The notes beneath the pieces were generated by a model, which had not been told where the DNA came from, searched no databases, and worked only from the letters and a program-made list of their open reading frames with translations. This document shows positions 1 through 11,835 of a DNA stretch of 64,000 nucleotides, piece by piece. The first letter of the stretch is position 1. Every line of letters begins with the position of its first letter. A program made the translations under genes and the position numbers. Origin of the DNA: Pardosa pseudoannulata. Its lineage: Eukaryota; Arthropoda; Arachnida; Araneae; Lycosidae. The stretch covers positions 141,599,495 through 141,663,494 of the forward strand of contig CM063502.1 of assembly GCA_032207245.1 (NCBI GenBank), written 5' to 3'.

Positions 1-2640
1 CAATCTTATAAACAATACCACAAATTCTCAGGTATCTGCTATTTTGTTTTACAGTTTTATCATTTGGACTGACATTTTATGACTTTTCTAGCCTCACACA
101 GGAATTTACCTTTTCAGCAGGTACATTGACTGAAATCACGACAAATGGCTCTATTTATACCTAAACTTCATTTAACTTCATTTTACTGTACTGTGTTTAC
201 ATACGATAGCAAATACATCCCTTAACAACATATTTTCTTTTTTGATAAATGATCTTGGCTTTCTATGATACTTAAAATTACAGATCATAACTAATACGGA
301 TGAGTCAAAATATCCAACATTGTTTAAGTTTCATATTTCTTTAACTACAGGAAACTTTTAATAAATTAAATTTTAATTTATTCTTTAGTATAAATTTAAA
401 AGGAATGATTAAAATGTTAAGGGTTTAAGGGGAAAAAAATGTTTCAAATATACTCTGTTAAAAGATAGAGAAAACAGTCGGAAAGGAACAGACTTTCAAA
501 GATTTAAAATGCATAAAATAAACTTTAAGTTTCTTTTACAATTAAATCATTAAATAGTTTTAAGTTACAAAATTTATGATTGTATTTACCATGAATGCTT
601 ATATTTGCAAAAAGTCTGCCAGAGTTTAATATTTGTTTTTTTAATAATAAACCTATACGTCTTTCACTATTATTTCCCTGTTCTGTCTTTGTATATATTC
701 CAATGGTGGGTATTTCTTCCACATTCTGTTATGCCTACTGAAAGCGACTGTGGATTTCTTTACCGACTGTACATTGCTTGCACTTGCACTTACACATGCA
801 CACACCCACATGTTTGTGTGTGGGGGGGGGAGGATTAAAGGCATAGTCTCACCGGTTTGGCCCATCAAATCACCGGAAAATCAAATATCGATATGAAAGA
901 AAGATCTATCATGTTACTAATTAGTGTGTTAACCTCCGGAGTTAAAATAATCTCCTCTGTAATTAATATGTGTGTGAAAGGAAAAATTAACTAAGTCTGT
1001 AAACAAATGTAAAGATTTTATATTAAAACCCCGAAGACGGTCCCTTAAGGAACAGACTGTCAGAATAAATCCTATAATTCGGATTAATGAATAGTATCAT
1101 CGCAGTAAATTTATAGACGAAAGCCCTCAATACGGTCCGAGAAAATTCTCAGGGGATTTCAAATCTAAACTCAAGGGAAAATCCTCCACGTCCCTCTGCT
1201 TTTCTCCCCTAATCTAAACTAACCACTGGGGCTACAGTTCTCGTTCTCAGGCATAGGGTCGAACTACTTAAAACTTTTTAGTGCCCTAGTAGCTAATTTA
1301 GGAAATTCTGAACAAAAAGGGGGTGCACACTGTCGATGACAAATATTTCCAGAGATTTTTTATGTTTTTTCTTACAATATTTTTTAGATTTTTCTAGAGA
1401 TGTCTTTTACTCTTATTGCTATTTATGCATGCTAAATGATCGCTCATTTCGTCCTGTCCCTATAATGAAGTGAGAACGCATCCAACCAAAGGTCCGGCAA
1501 TAAATATTTTTTGCAACTAAAAACGGCGTCTTTCTTCACCACACTAACTAGCCATGACTGCAAAACCCTCGTCGAAAACTCCATCTCGATTGAACGTTTT
1601 ATATTAAATTTTAACAAATTGTGCAAAGAAAAATGGGCATTATGAACTTATTTACTACTTTATTTGATTAACACAAGTATAAAAAGTGAATTAAAATCAA
1701 ACTGTAATTAATTTTTAATTAATACTATAAACTGCGAAATTTATATTTAATAAATTTTCTATACTTAATAAAATTTGTAATGGCCGTTAGTAGAAATATG
1801 CAAAAGACGAAAGAAATTAAAGTAATATTTTGATACGTAATGTGGTTTAACAGAATATATATATAAAAAGATATGCGATATTATCTGCTTTTAATATAAA
1901 TAATGAACAATGTTTTCAAATTAGATTTTAACACTAACTGTTTGTTATCTTTATTTCGAGGGATAAATTATTTTTTATTCTAATCCGTCTGAACTTCCTA
2001 TAAAACCTAAATATACAATTATTTACTAAGAATATTTTCAAAATCATTAAAATATATCTAAACTAACTATCGTAAGGTTTTATAAATAATGATATAAAAA
2101 GGAAATCTCTAAAGATTTTTCTTCGAAAATTAAATTTAATTTTCCGAATAAATTTCTTAAAGATGAATGAAAACAAATAATCATATCAAAAGCATTGCAT
2201 AACACGCATAGTAATTCTCACTATTATTATCATCTTCTAAAAATTAAGTTCTCCAGATAACATGCGTGATAAATGCTATAAGAAAAGATAAAGGCGATAC
2301 GAAAACAGAAATTTCAAAGGTCTTTAAAGGCGACTGAATCATCGAATCAAATGAATGATTAAAGATATTCATGACACGTGTGATGTCATTGTAAAAGACT
2401 GATATGCGTCTCGTATTACGGAGGGGGGGTGCTCGGCGAGTAAGACGTGGGATTATTTGGAATGCGTTTCTTGCTTGTATAAGTCTACAAGGTTGCTTTT
2501 CGCGTCACGTAAGCTTATTTTTACACAGGACATGTCCTATTTTTTTTTCTTATCACCCATCTAAGTTTACATATCTTGAACTTCATCGAAATTCGTTACT
2601 TCATATTCACTCCACTTATGGGACTCTTCAAATTTTTGGG
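1..2640. other. No gene seen
   Basis: AT-rich spacer. A slightly GC-richer stretch at about 1020-1310 and the 80-codon frame at 2404-2646 have no recognisable protein or repeat signature. Confidence 0.6.
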
Positions 2641-2679
2641 AGCTGATATTCTAAGTGCAGTTTGACATTAAAATGATAC

Positions 2680-2720
2680 ACACACACATATATATAGGTG
2701 TATATGTGTGTGTTTATATA

Positions 2721-2790
<70 letters not shown>

Positions 2791-2801
2791 CATACATATA
2801 T
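2680..2801. repeat. (CA)n/(TG)n/(TA)n compound microsatellite
   Basis: Short CA and TG runs, then (TA)n at about 2724-2786, then 'catacatacata'. Confidence 0.95.
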
Positions 2802-2809
2802 CATGTCTT

Positions 2810-3570
2810 TAGAGTATTTACGAAGTGAGTAATAAACGAGGAGTAATTTCAGCTGCGAGAAATTTTTACAAAATTGAAATTACTAATTATTTAAAGCCTT
2901 ATCATTAGTTTCTTTTAGCTCTCTCTATGTATAACTGATGTAAACTGTATTACGTCATATTTTTGGAACATTTCAAACTCTGGGATGAGCCGTAATTTAT
3001 ATATTATATATTACAGATTTTGTTATTTTTGTTCGTTATCCAACTAATATGTAAATTACATTTCCAGAAAAGCGTGTTTATTTTCATATACATTTTTTTC
3101 TATGCATAAAATTTTAGAATATGAATAATTGTAATGAACACTAGTTAAAAAAGAAAATATTTTTAAAGTTAAATTCATATGCTATTTACGCGAGTGCTAC
3201 AAACCTTACTGTATTTATAAATTAAAGATATTTTAAAGTATTTACCCTAATTCTTCAAATTTTAAAATAATTGAATAATTTAATATTTTATTAATAGAGA
3301 GAATAAAATATATCACACTAAAAGCATCTTTAAAGGTAACTAATTGTCCCTATTTACATAAAAACATATCGCATGCAGCATAATTCCGTGAAATCCTCAA
3401 TTCCTGTATCAAAAATATAGGCATGTATAAACACATTATGAAATTTTTAGGGTGGAAGCAACTTTATCATGGGAAAATAAACTGTAAAAAAACATATTAA
3501 TTTCCAATTTTATATTTAATATACTTAATTTTGACACCCAAAACTACACACTCTCAAACTCTTATACCCC
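2810..3570. other. No feature seen
   Basis: AT-rich spacer between two microsatellites. Confidence 0.6.
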
Positions 3571-3741
<171 letters not shown>

Positions 3742-3744
3742 TTA

Positions 3745-4735
3745 TATATAAGTATATAATATACTCCATTTAAATATTTTCTACATAATTTTAAGTTTGG
3801 GTATAAAACTATTTCATAGCTTCAAAAACGAGTTGTTTAAAAACATTCACAGTTTTCCCTTGAAGTACAATAACGGTTGAAACAATACTATGTTCATACA
3901 TAAATTCTTGCGTACATGTGCTCATAAGACGATTACACATATTATACCTGTAGTCGAAATCATTATTTCCTCATCATGATAGTTAAGTTTGTATTAAAAT
4001 GTGTTCTTTTCGCATATATTATTCTAGTTTAAGGATTAAACCGTTATTTTAGGGTATAACAGGAAAGTAATATTATGAAATGTTCTAAAGAAATGTTAGA
4101 AACTGAAGACTTGTTAAAATCGTATTAAGTTAAAAAATGTAGATTTCTCGACGTAGTCACAAGAAATCAGATTTGTTGACATATTAAACTCTAAAGTAAG
4201 GAAACTGTTAGATAAATTTCCATTTATTGTCATTATTTTCAGGTTCAATGATAATAATATATAGTATAATCAAAAGGGAATTTTAAAATAACAGTTAATT
4301 TTCCTTTCTTTTCACTCACCAATGAAACCTAGCTTTATCTTATTAATACTTCAAATTTCTATTCATAGCATAAAATGAATTATTTCATTTTTAAGCAGAA
4401 AAATTCTTCATTGTATCAAAACACCGAAAAGAAAAATTTTAGAAACAAGTTTGTCAAGAAATCTCTCATATCAGAATTTTTGTCAAGTTTAAAAAAAACA
4501 AATATTTTGCTATATTTAAAACATCCTTTACATCACAAGAAAATACATTAAATAGATATGCTTTAGCAAAATATTTTTTTCTAAACCAAGTGGATATTAT
4601 TTATTTATTATCTACAACAGCTCTAAACATCAAGTTAATTTGACTTTATTCGCTATATTTTTAGTAAGCTATTTTTATATTAAAATACATTTTATGCTGA
4701 GTTACAAAACGAGGTTTGTATTTGAGGAATTTTCT
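3745..4735. other. No feature seen
   Basis: AT-rich spacer before the 156-bp tandem repeat. Confidence 0.6.
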
Positions 4736-4738
4736 ATC

Positions 4739-5208
4739 TGATAATTTACTTTTAAAAGACTTTTTACACTTTTAAAAGTAACTACAAACGCTGGATAATA
4801 AAATAGATACCTAGGAGGGATATTTTATTAGATCCCCTTTTGTACAGATCATAAATTAAATTAATTTTGTGGTAAACTCTATAAGGTTCTTAAGTGATAA
4901 TTTAATTTTAAAAGATTTTTTGCACTTTCAAAAGTATCTACAAAAACTAGATAATAAAATAGAAATCTAGGAGGAATATTTTATTAGATCCCCTTTTGTA
5001 CAGATCATAAATTAGATGAATTTTGTGGTAAACTCTATAAGGCTTCAAAGTGATAATTTATTTTTAAAAGACTTTTTGCACTTTCAAAATATCTACAAAC
5101 GCTAGATAATAAACTAGAAACCTAGGAGGGATATTTTATTAGATCTCTTTTTGTACAGATCATAAAGTAGATGAATTTTGTGGTAAACTCTTTAAGGTTT
5201 TGGAGTGT
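4739..5208. repeat. Tandem repeat, 3 x 156 bp
   Basis: The phrase 'tgataattta' starts units at 4739, 4895 and 5051. Each unit contains 'aaaagactttttgcacttt', 'cctaggagggatattttatt' and 'ttttgtacagatcataaa'. Units differ by scattered substitutions and short indels. No open frame is conserved. Confidence 0.93.
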
Positions 5209-5214
5209 AGTCCT

Positions 5215-6470
5215 ACAAATACTATGCTCTGAATGCACTGGCTTTAAGAACTCATGAACTTTATGACACGATTCATTGCTCTTAGTCTCTAATTATTAAG
5301 ATATGGGATATGTAGCAACAAGGAAAATGTTACAAGTCAGATTTTCAGTTCGTGAATCACAGTGGAGTGTTACACATCCGATGTTTTGTTTCGTTTCCAG
5401 AATTGTAATAGGGGCTAGATGCACTTGATATACCGAAATATTTAGAAATAGAATAATTGATTATACTTTGCATAAACAGCAAGGCACCCATTACAAATCT
5501 GTGTCATTCGTCTAACAAAACTCCCTTTTATCAATCCTCAGATGTCCAGTTACGTCTTTCTCCACTCTACTGAACTCGAACCTTAGTGTTCCTACAGTTT
5601 TCACACATGAATACTTTAATACTTAGCTACATTTGCTATCGGCAATTTTTTGCAAATTGCTCCTGCTGAGATCGACTGAATGAGTTCTTTTTTCACATCA
5701 TGAACTGCCTGAGTTGACGTCGATCATGGTCTTCATTAATTGCTTTTGACCTACATTTGCTTTTTTTTTTACAAAGACTGAGTTCTGTTTTACAATTCTA
5801 AACACCTTCTAAATGCCAGGATTCAAAACACAGTGATTCTTATAATAGAAGATCTTCTTACTGCCTCAACTTAGTTTTTTCTTTCCAAATGGTGAAAAGT
5901 ATGAGTTTTCCTCATTTTTTCTTGTTTCCCTCAAAGTAAATTTCTACATAATTTTACTGCAGTTTCATTAAGCATTACTTACGTCATAAATAGACTCCCG
6001 TAAATAGCATTGTATGAAAGTTCATAATTTTAAACTCTTTAACATGTAGGTAAATTAAATTTCAGACTTTTTTTAACAGATGATTTAGTATTTCACATGT
6101 AATCTACACCAAATTTAATCCCTAAAAAAGTTTCCTTGATGCTTAATATTTGCTCCAAGTTAAGTGAATTCCACACAGTTGTGTTACAATCCTTATACTA
6201 ACATTTAGAATGTGTTCATATTACTTAGATGACAATTTCTTAAAATACTGCCGAAATAAAATACTTAAATAAGTATAAAATGCAGATGACGTACAAATAG
6301 ATAATATCTCATTTATGATTGCATATAAAATTTCTAAATTTCGATATTTGTGAATAACAGTAGTATAAAAGTGTTTGTAGAAGTCATTTTTTTTAAATTT
6401 TTATTTATTTATTTATCTACTTATTGTAAATATAAATTTAAATCTCTATTAAGGAAAAGGCCCGAAGTAT
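5215..6470. other. No gene seen
   Basis: Mixed spacer, a little less AT-rich around 5200-5900, with no recognisable coding or repeat signature. Confidence 0.5.
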
Positions 6471-6471
6471 C

Positions 6472-6638
6472 AGATTTGTTTGAGTTCTTACAGCCATTCT
6501 CTTACCATGATATATGTGTGTGTGTGTGTAATTTATCAAAATTTCATCCCTAAAATATATATCCAAAATATCGTATTTGTTTGAGTTCTTACAGCCATTC
6601 TCTTACCATGATATTCTTATTCTTGCTATCCTTGCTTT

Positions 6639-6694
<56 letters not shown>

Positions 6695-6755
6695 GGTGTG
6701 TGTGTGTGGGTGTGTAATTTATCAAAATTTCATCCCTAAAATATCTATCCAAAAT
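6472..6755. repeat. Direct duplication split by an expanded microsatellite
   Basis: 'tttgtttgagttcttacagc' through 'taccatgatat' occurs at about 6474-6512 and 6575-6613. 'gtaatttatcaaaatttcat' through 'ccaaaat' follows at 6528 and 6713. In the first copy the two blocks are joined by a short TG run; in the second they are separated by about 100 bases with long (TA)n(TG)n. Confidence 0.9.
6641..6715. repeat. (TA)n(TG)n microsatellite
   Basis: TA run followed by a TG run with GGTG interruptions, within the second copy of the 6.5 kb duplication. Confidence 0.95.
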
Positions 6756-6759
6756 TCTC

Positions 6760-7840
6760 TATTCCCACTTCCCATTTTAATATCTAATTTTCCAGCCATA
6801 AAATATCAGATAAAGGAGTGCTCTCTGACTCAAATTCTTTTTAGTCATTTCTTAAAGTAAACTCTGGAATTAAAGCTAACTTTCTATCCACTGCCCACAT
6901 TTTTCAGCTATACCTGAAAAATGGCATTGCTTCTGCAATAATTAAATCGCTGTCTGTATGTTTTTGAGCTAGCTTAAATGATCAAGGTTCACTCTTTCCT
7001 CCCCAAAAGTGCTGATCTATCTCAAGTCTTATGGGAACAAAATCATCGGACTCACTCACTGGGGGACGACAAATGTGTATATTTTGTGCTAAGCTATTGC
7101 ACTGTACAGACGATCAGTAGACCTTTGCGTTTTGATCTTTAATAAATGTGAAGGTCCACAATGTTGTACTTCGATTATTTTAATGTATTTAAGGCTGTAT
7201 TTAGACTTGGAGTTCTGTTTACCCAGCAAATTAAATAATAAAGGCTGATCTACCGTGTAATCGGTGATGAGAATACGAAAGTCATCTTTTAAGTTTTACA
7301 GCTTCCGTTGGAGGAATTTTTATGATTTTAAGAAAGGACTCGCTCGACAAGAATGCATAGAATTATTGCAAATTTAGATATTGCAATAATTGCATACATA
7401 TTTAGATTTACTCTTTTCCTGTTTTGTAAAAAATCTTATATTTATTTTTCATCTAAAGATTAAGAGAAATATACTCTATAAATTTTGATGAATTCTCTGG
7501 CCATACGTTTGTATGACTTTCTGGAGCTCTCCCAGTCAGTTCAATTGATCACAAAGCTCTTTACAAAGAGAACTTTGAAATTTTACTTTCTAAATTAAGA
7601 AAGGAAAGATTAAAAAAGGATTTAAAACACATAAAATTATTCACATTCAGGTTAGTATATAAAAGAAAAAATATAATGAAAAAAATGTTAGTAACTGACA
7701 TTAATCGTTAAGACTCTCTCACAAGTAAAAGAAATCGTTTCAAATGATATTAAGGTAGAATTTTTATAATTTAACAACGTTTGGTTCTGTCAATTTATGG
7801 TGTAACTCATTTAGGTTTCATCAGTGATATATTTGTCAGG
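6760..7840. other. No feature seen
   Basis: AT-rich spacer up to the first SINE. Confidence 0.55.
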
Positions 7841-7848
7841 TCTCAAAA

Positions 7849-8270
7849 GCGGCCGAAAGCTGACCGATTGGTTAGGGCGCTGACCGTCGGTACCGGAGTT
7901 CGTAGGTTCGAATCCCTCCATGGCATGGATGTTCGTAACCGTTCGGAATCGGCTTTAACCCCTTAACGCATTTGCCCGTGTCTGACACGGGTGAAATTCA
8001 AATTAAGCATGTAATAAAATCGTTTACACGTTGTTTGTATAACATTTTTTTATATACTTTTTACTCTTTCCAAGCTCCCTAGTCACCCCCAAAACTGAAA
8101 TTGTAAAAAATAACTTACATTGTACCTATATATCCCTTTTCTGTGAAGACAATATGTCATATTTTATAATTTTTTCTAAAATAAACTCGTGCTTTAAGGG
8201 GTTAAGCAGTAGGCCCCGATATCATTAGCCATCGTGTGCAAAACAGTAGACCGTAGCGCTCCAAACTAAA
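7849..8270 (+). mobile_element. tRNA-derived SINE, interrupted by a MITE
   Basis: The head has a tRNA-like A box (CCGATTGGTTAGGGCGC) and a B box (GGTTCGAATCC), followed by the family body with 'cattagcc' and 'gtagaccgtagcgctcca'. The body is split at 'ggctttaa|gcagtagg' by a 243-bp TTAA-flanked insert. Possible short target duplication CTCAAAA lies at 7842-7848 and 8271-8277. Other copies of this SINE occur throughout the window and lack the insert. Confidence 0.85.
7959..8201. mobile_element. piggyBac-like MITE nested in a SINE
   Basis: This 243-bp insert is flanked by TTAA on both sides (7955-7958 and 8202-8205). Its ends are inverted: CCCCTTAACGCA at the left and the complement of CCCCTTAAAGCA at the right. 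The quasi-palindrome CCCGTGTCTGACACGGG lies about 15 bases from the left end, at 7974-7990. The uninterrupted SINE sequence at 51957 ('cattaagcag') shows the empty site with a single TTAA, as expected for piggyBac-type insertion. No coding capacity is visible. Confidence 0.85.
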
Positions 8271-8279
8271 CTCAAAATC

Positions 8280-9015
8280 GGCTTCAAACTCAAATCACCA
8301 ATGAAGAATGGCTGCGTGGGATATGTAAAAAGACATCTATAACTTTGTTCTGAACAATATTAAAATACCCACTATTAATCTGTTTAGCTCTGTTACTAAT
8401 ACAAAATTGGCCGAAAATAATTTAAGTAATTAATGATGTATACTCAGTTTCGCGAACGCAATTATGATATTTTGATAGATTGATCTAATTCACCTCTATT
8501 TCGCAGAACAGGGAATTTAGAGGTAATATTTTAATATACTAGCTACTGAGAAAAATATGACTGAGTGTTTCGTAAACGTTGTTCTTCCCCATTAAGACGA
8601 CATTAGTCCTACAAAGGGCGATATTTAAATAAAAATCCAATCTTTCTATCTGGACCAATTGTAAAATATAACTAAAACAGAGAAGCAGGAATAGATTTAT
8701 TATATTATGCATCCAGCAAATAATGTAATTATTGTCACAAAATGTAATATAATTATAACATAACTGAGTTTTTCCAAACCTACATTTTTCTATTTTATGA
8801 TTACTTTAAACACTGAAAGCCATTTCTAACTGTTCTTTCCCTTTGAAATTTATCCACATTTTATCTTAAAGCATAAAAAACAATTTAGTTAAAACTAATA
8901 TATTTGGAAAGGCAAAAATATGTTAGTTCTATACTTAATTCAAGAACACGATCATATTCTTTTTGAATTTTGTTAATATTGTTACGTCTGAGAAGCATCT
9001 TTATTAAATTCATTT
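8280..9015. other. No feature seen
   Basis: Spacer between two SINE copies. Confidence 0.55.
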
Positions 9016-9017
9016 TG

Positions 9018-9190
9018 CGGAACGATTGCCAATTGGTTAGGGTGTTGGCCTCCGGTACCGGAGTTCGTGGGTTCGAATCCCGCAATGGCATGGATGTTCG
9101 TAGCCGTTCGGAATCTGCTTAAAGCTGTAGGTACCGGTCTCATTAGCCCTCGTGTTGCAAAAAGTAGACCGTAGCACTCCAAACCAATCC
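9018..9190 (+). mobile_element. tRNA-derived SINE, near full length
   Basis: A-box region ATTGGTTAGGGTGTTGG and B box GGGTTCGAATCCC are both present, followed by the family body ('tcattagccctcgtgttgc', 'gtagaccgtag', 'ccaaacc'). About 173 bp. Open frames crossing it on the minus strand are SINE read-through. No clean target duplication was found. Confidence 0.85.
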
Positions 9191-9194
9191 TAAA

Positions 9195-11105
9195 ATTTAT
9201 TCTAAAGTAAGGAAAGGCAAGTAATACAGTAAGGAAAGCGTGTGTATTTATTACGATTTCTATTAATAAGAAGCAGCATATGTATTACATAAGCTTTTAT
9301 TTAAGAGGACATAATACCTTTCTAGCTAAAAACTTTACTTTAAAACAGCCTATTTTTGATTCAATACAAAATGAAAACTTTTGCTCTAGATAGAAAAAAA
9401 ATTTTTAGTCATTAATAAAGATCTAAATTTTTAAATATTATTCAATTTTGCTATACGAAATAATACATTTTTAAAATATAAAATATAAATACCGAATGAA
9501 AAATATAAATCCAATTACACCCAAAATAAATTTTGAAGTTTGTAAATTAGATACTAATTTTTTATATGAAAAAGGAGCTAATTATACATTTTATTCTATG
9601 AACATCAATTATATTAAAACGAGAGATATATTTTGATTTATACTATAATAAAGACTTATTTTTTATTTTCAAATTTCTTAATTTTTTCTATTTTAAGATG
9701 TCAATTACCTTTAAAGTTCTGGTTTACAGAATAAAACGCATCTTTCTTTTTCTAAATGATATAAAAATTTTGAATCTAATATAAATGCTTTAAAAGTTAC
9801 CTTGCTCAAGTGAGTTTTATTCTTTTTCAATATAGTTTATAATTATTATGTTATTATAAAAAATATACTGCTTGAAATGACAAAAACTAAATTTTTAAAG
9901 CTAAAGCGTTATTAAAGAACATGATAAAAATGTATGTAAAATGGAGCAGAACATTTTATTTTATGTTAAATCAATAAAGGATTTAGGAGGATTATTTTAA
10001 GGCTTAAACGGTACTATGAGCTAAAAAAATGATATATTGCACATTGAAGCTATTTTGAGATTTTAATAGTTTTTTATTTATATTAATAAAATATCCGAGG
10101 CATAACGATATTGTTTTAACGTTACACTAATTTTTATTGACTTTATGATACAAAAAATGATATTTTGCTATTATTATTTTTACCTTTTATTACTTAGCAC
10201 AAATGTTTACGATAAGAACTAAGTTTTATCGCAATGTTTAAAAATTATCCTCTAAGTAAAATCATCGTATAACTAAAAAATATGCATATAGGTCATTTTT
10301 GATAAAGCTAATTTTTAAATAATAATTTCTAAAATAATAAAAATTTTCCATAAAAATTTTAACCATATTTTCATGCGTATTTTACTCAGAACTGATCCTA
10401 GACATTAAGTAAGGTAGGTGATTGCTTATTAAGGCAAATTTTGGGAGCGCCAAAACCACCTAAGTTAGAAGATAATAAATAAACGTACAAAAGCGAAATC
10501 CCCAAAATTTATTTCCATTAATTGAATCTAGAAATAAATTAGTAGTAAAATGAAATACAATAGCAACTGTCAGGTTTTTTGTGGTTTTGCTATATTTTGG
10601 GTGCACAGCTAACCATATGTATCATATTTATTCAGCAATAGACAGTAACAGCAATAGACAGTATAAAAGCATTCTCAATAGTAGGCACTAGTTATATTTT
10701 ATAAGTCCATCATTGCAGGATCGTTAAAAATAATTTTGTTTTTAATAAAATAATTTCCTTTAAATCTGTATAGTGATTTCTGCCATAATTTAGCCGTAGG
10801 CTATTTTTAAGGTTACAACGCGTTCCTTTTATAATGCTTTTTTTCTGCAGAAAATTAAGTGTCTTTAAGCTTAGGAAAGCCGTCATTTTTTCCGTAGCAT
10901 AAGACGAAAAAAATGCTGAGGTTGGATTTTACATACTAAATTGTTAAGTTTATTGATTCAAAACAAAAGACATCTCTTTTGATTGCCCACTGTCCACTTA
11001 GTACCCAAATCATTTTTGCTGAATATATATTGATGTCATGACATTGTCATATTCGCATGAACTCCAGGGGCTCTCAAACAAACTTTCCTTTCGTTGGAAA
11101 ATGAG
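9195..11105. repeat. AT-rich spacer with a dispersed repeat
   Basis: Mostly featureless. About 9835-9900 ('tatgttattataaaaaatatactgcttgaaatgac' in pieces) matches the reverse complement of about 39318-39395, so part of this spacer is an interspersed AT-rich family. Confidence 0.5.
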
Positions 11106-11109
11106 GAGA

Positions 11110-11835
11110 CGAAAATGAATCTTTCAATTAATCAAACTAAAAAACCAAGTACATGACGACTACCATCTTTAATGGCATCTATCTTGAAATAGGAGACTAC
11201 AGATTTGAAGCAGTTAGCAGTTCACCCATTTGAGCTCTGAACTGAACGCTGTTAATGATAAAACTCTAGAAGTAGGTAACAGAGTTACTGTTGTCAATAA
11301 ATGCTTCTATGAAATATGGAAATATGCAAATATTTAAAATCTAGTCTGATTAGCAGGAAAACTAAACTACTACTCTATAAAACTTTGATAAGGACCATTA
11401 TTACTTATGCGGCTGAAAGGTGGACGATGGCCGAAAGTGATAAAGAAATATTAGTAGTCTTTGAAAGAAAGATACTGTGAAGTATTTTAGAAGGAATGAA
11501 GAGTAATGATATATGAATAAGAAGAACGAATTTGGAAATTTATAAATTATACAAATAGCCAGACGTAACAAAATTTATTTGAATGCAAAGGATGAAATGG
11601 GCAGTACATTTGATCAGAATGGAAGATGACCGATCTACCAAACAGATATTCAACGCTAAACCAACTGGAGCCTGAAAAAAGTTAAGACCAAGGATCCGGT
11701 GGATCGAGAGACTTGAAACAGGTCCTCCGAGTCAAAAACTGGAGAAGTCTGTTCAAGAAGAGGGCTGCCTGTAATTTGATTCTACGGAAGGCCATGTCCC
11801 ACCTTGGGATGATGCGCCACTGAAGAAGAATATTG
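11110..11835 (+). pseudogene. Non-LTR retrotransposon reverse transcriptase C-terminus, decayed
   Basis: One frame from 11334 reads LKSSLISRKTKLLLYKTLIR, then TYAAERWTMAESDKEILVVF and FERKIL, later RMKWAVHLIRMEDDRSTK and RPRIRWIE. This is the familiar C-terminal thumb/connector region of LINE reverse transcriptases ('TKLRLYKTLIRPVLTYGSETW', 'RLRWAGHVIRM' type). The frame has five or more internal stops and at least one upstream frameshift; pieces YRFEAVSS (near 11200) and NRVTVVNKCFYEIWKY (11277-11325) belong to it. The end near 11820-11831 ('gcgccactgaagaagaa') looks like the element's 3' tail. The catalytic domain is absent, so this is a 5'-truncated dead copy. Exact clade is not assigned. 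Confidence 0.85.

Noticed and set aside
4739..5208. CRISPR array or regular spacer-repeat structure in the tandem repeats
   Set aside because: Units are contiguous 156-bp repeats without unique spacers, and the window is eukaryotic.
7861..7930. Functional tRNA genes at the B-box motifs (7.9, 9.05, 34.3, 51.2, 51.9 kb)
   Set aside because: No proper acceptor stem or 3' end, and the motif always continues into the same SINE body.
8885..9182. Minus-strand ORFs with 'GFEPTNSGTGGQ' and similar at 51077-51268, 51782-51982 and 7781-7966
   Set aside because: They read through tRNA-derived SINE copies in different frames; no protein is implied.
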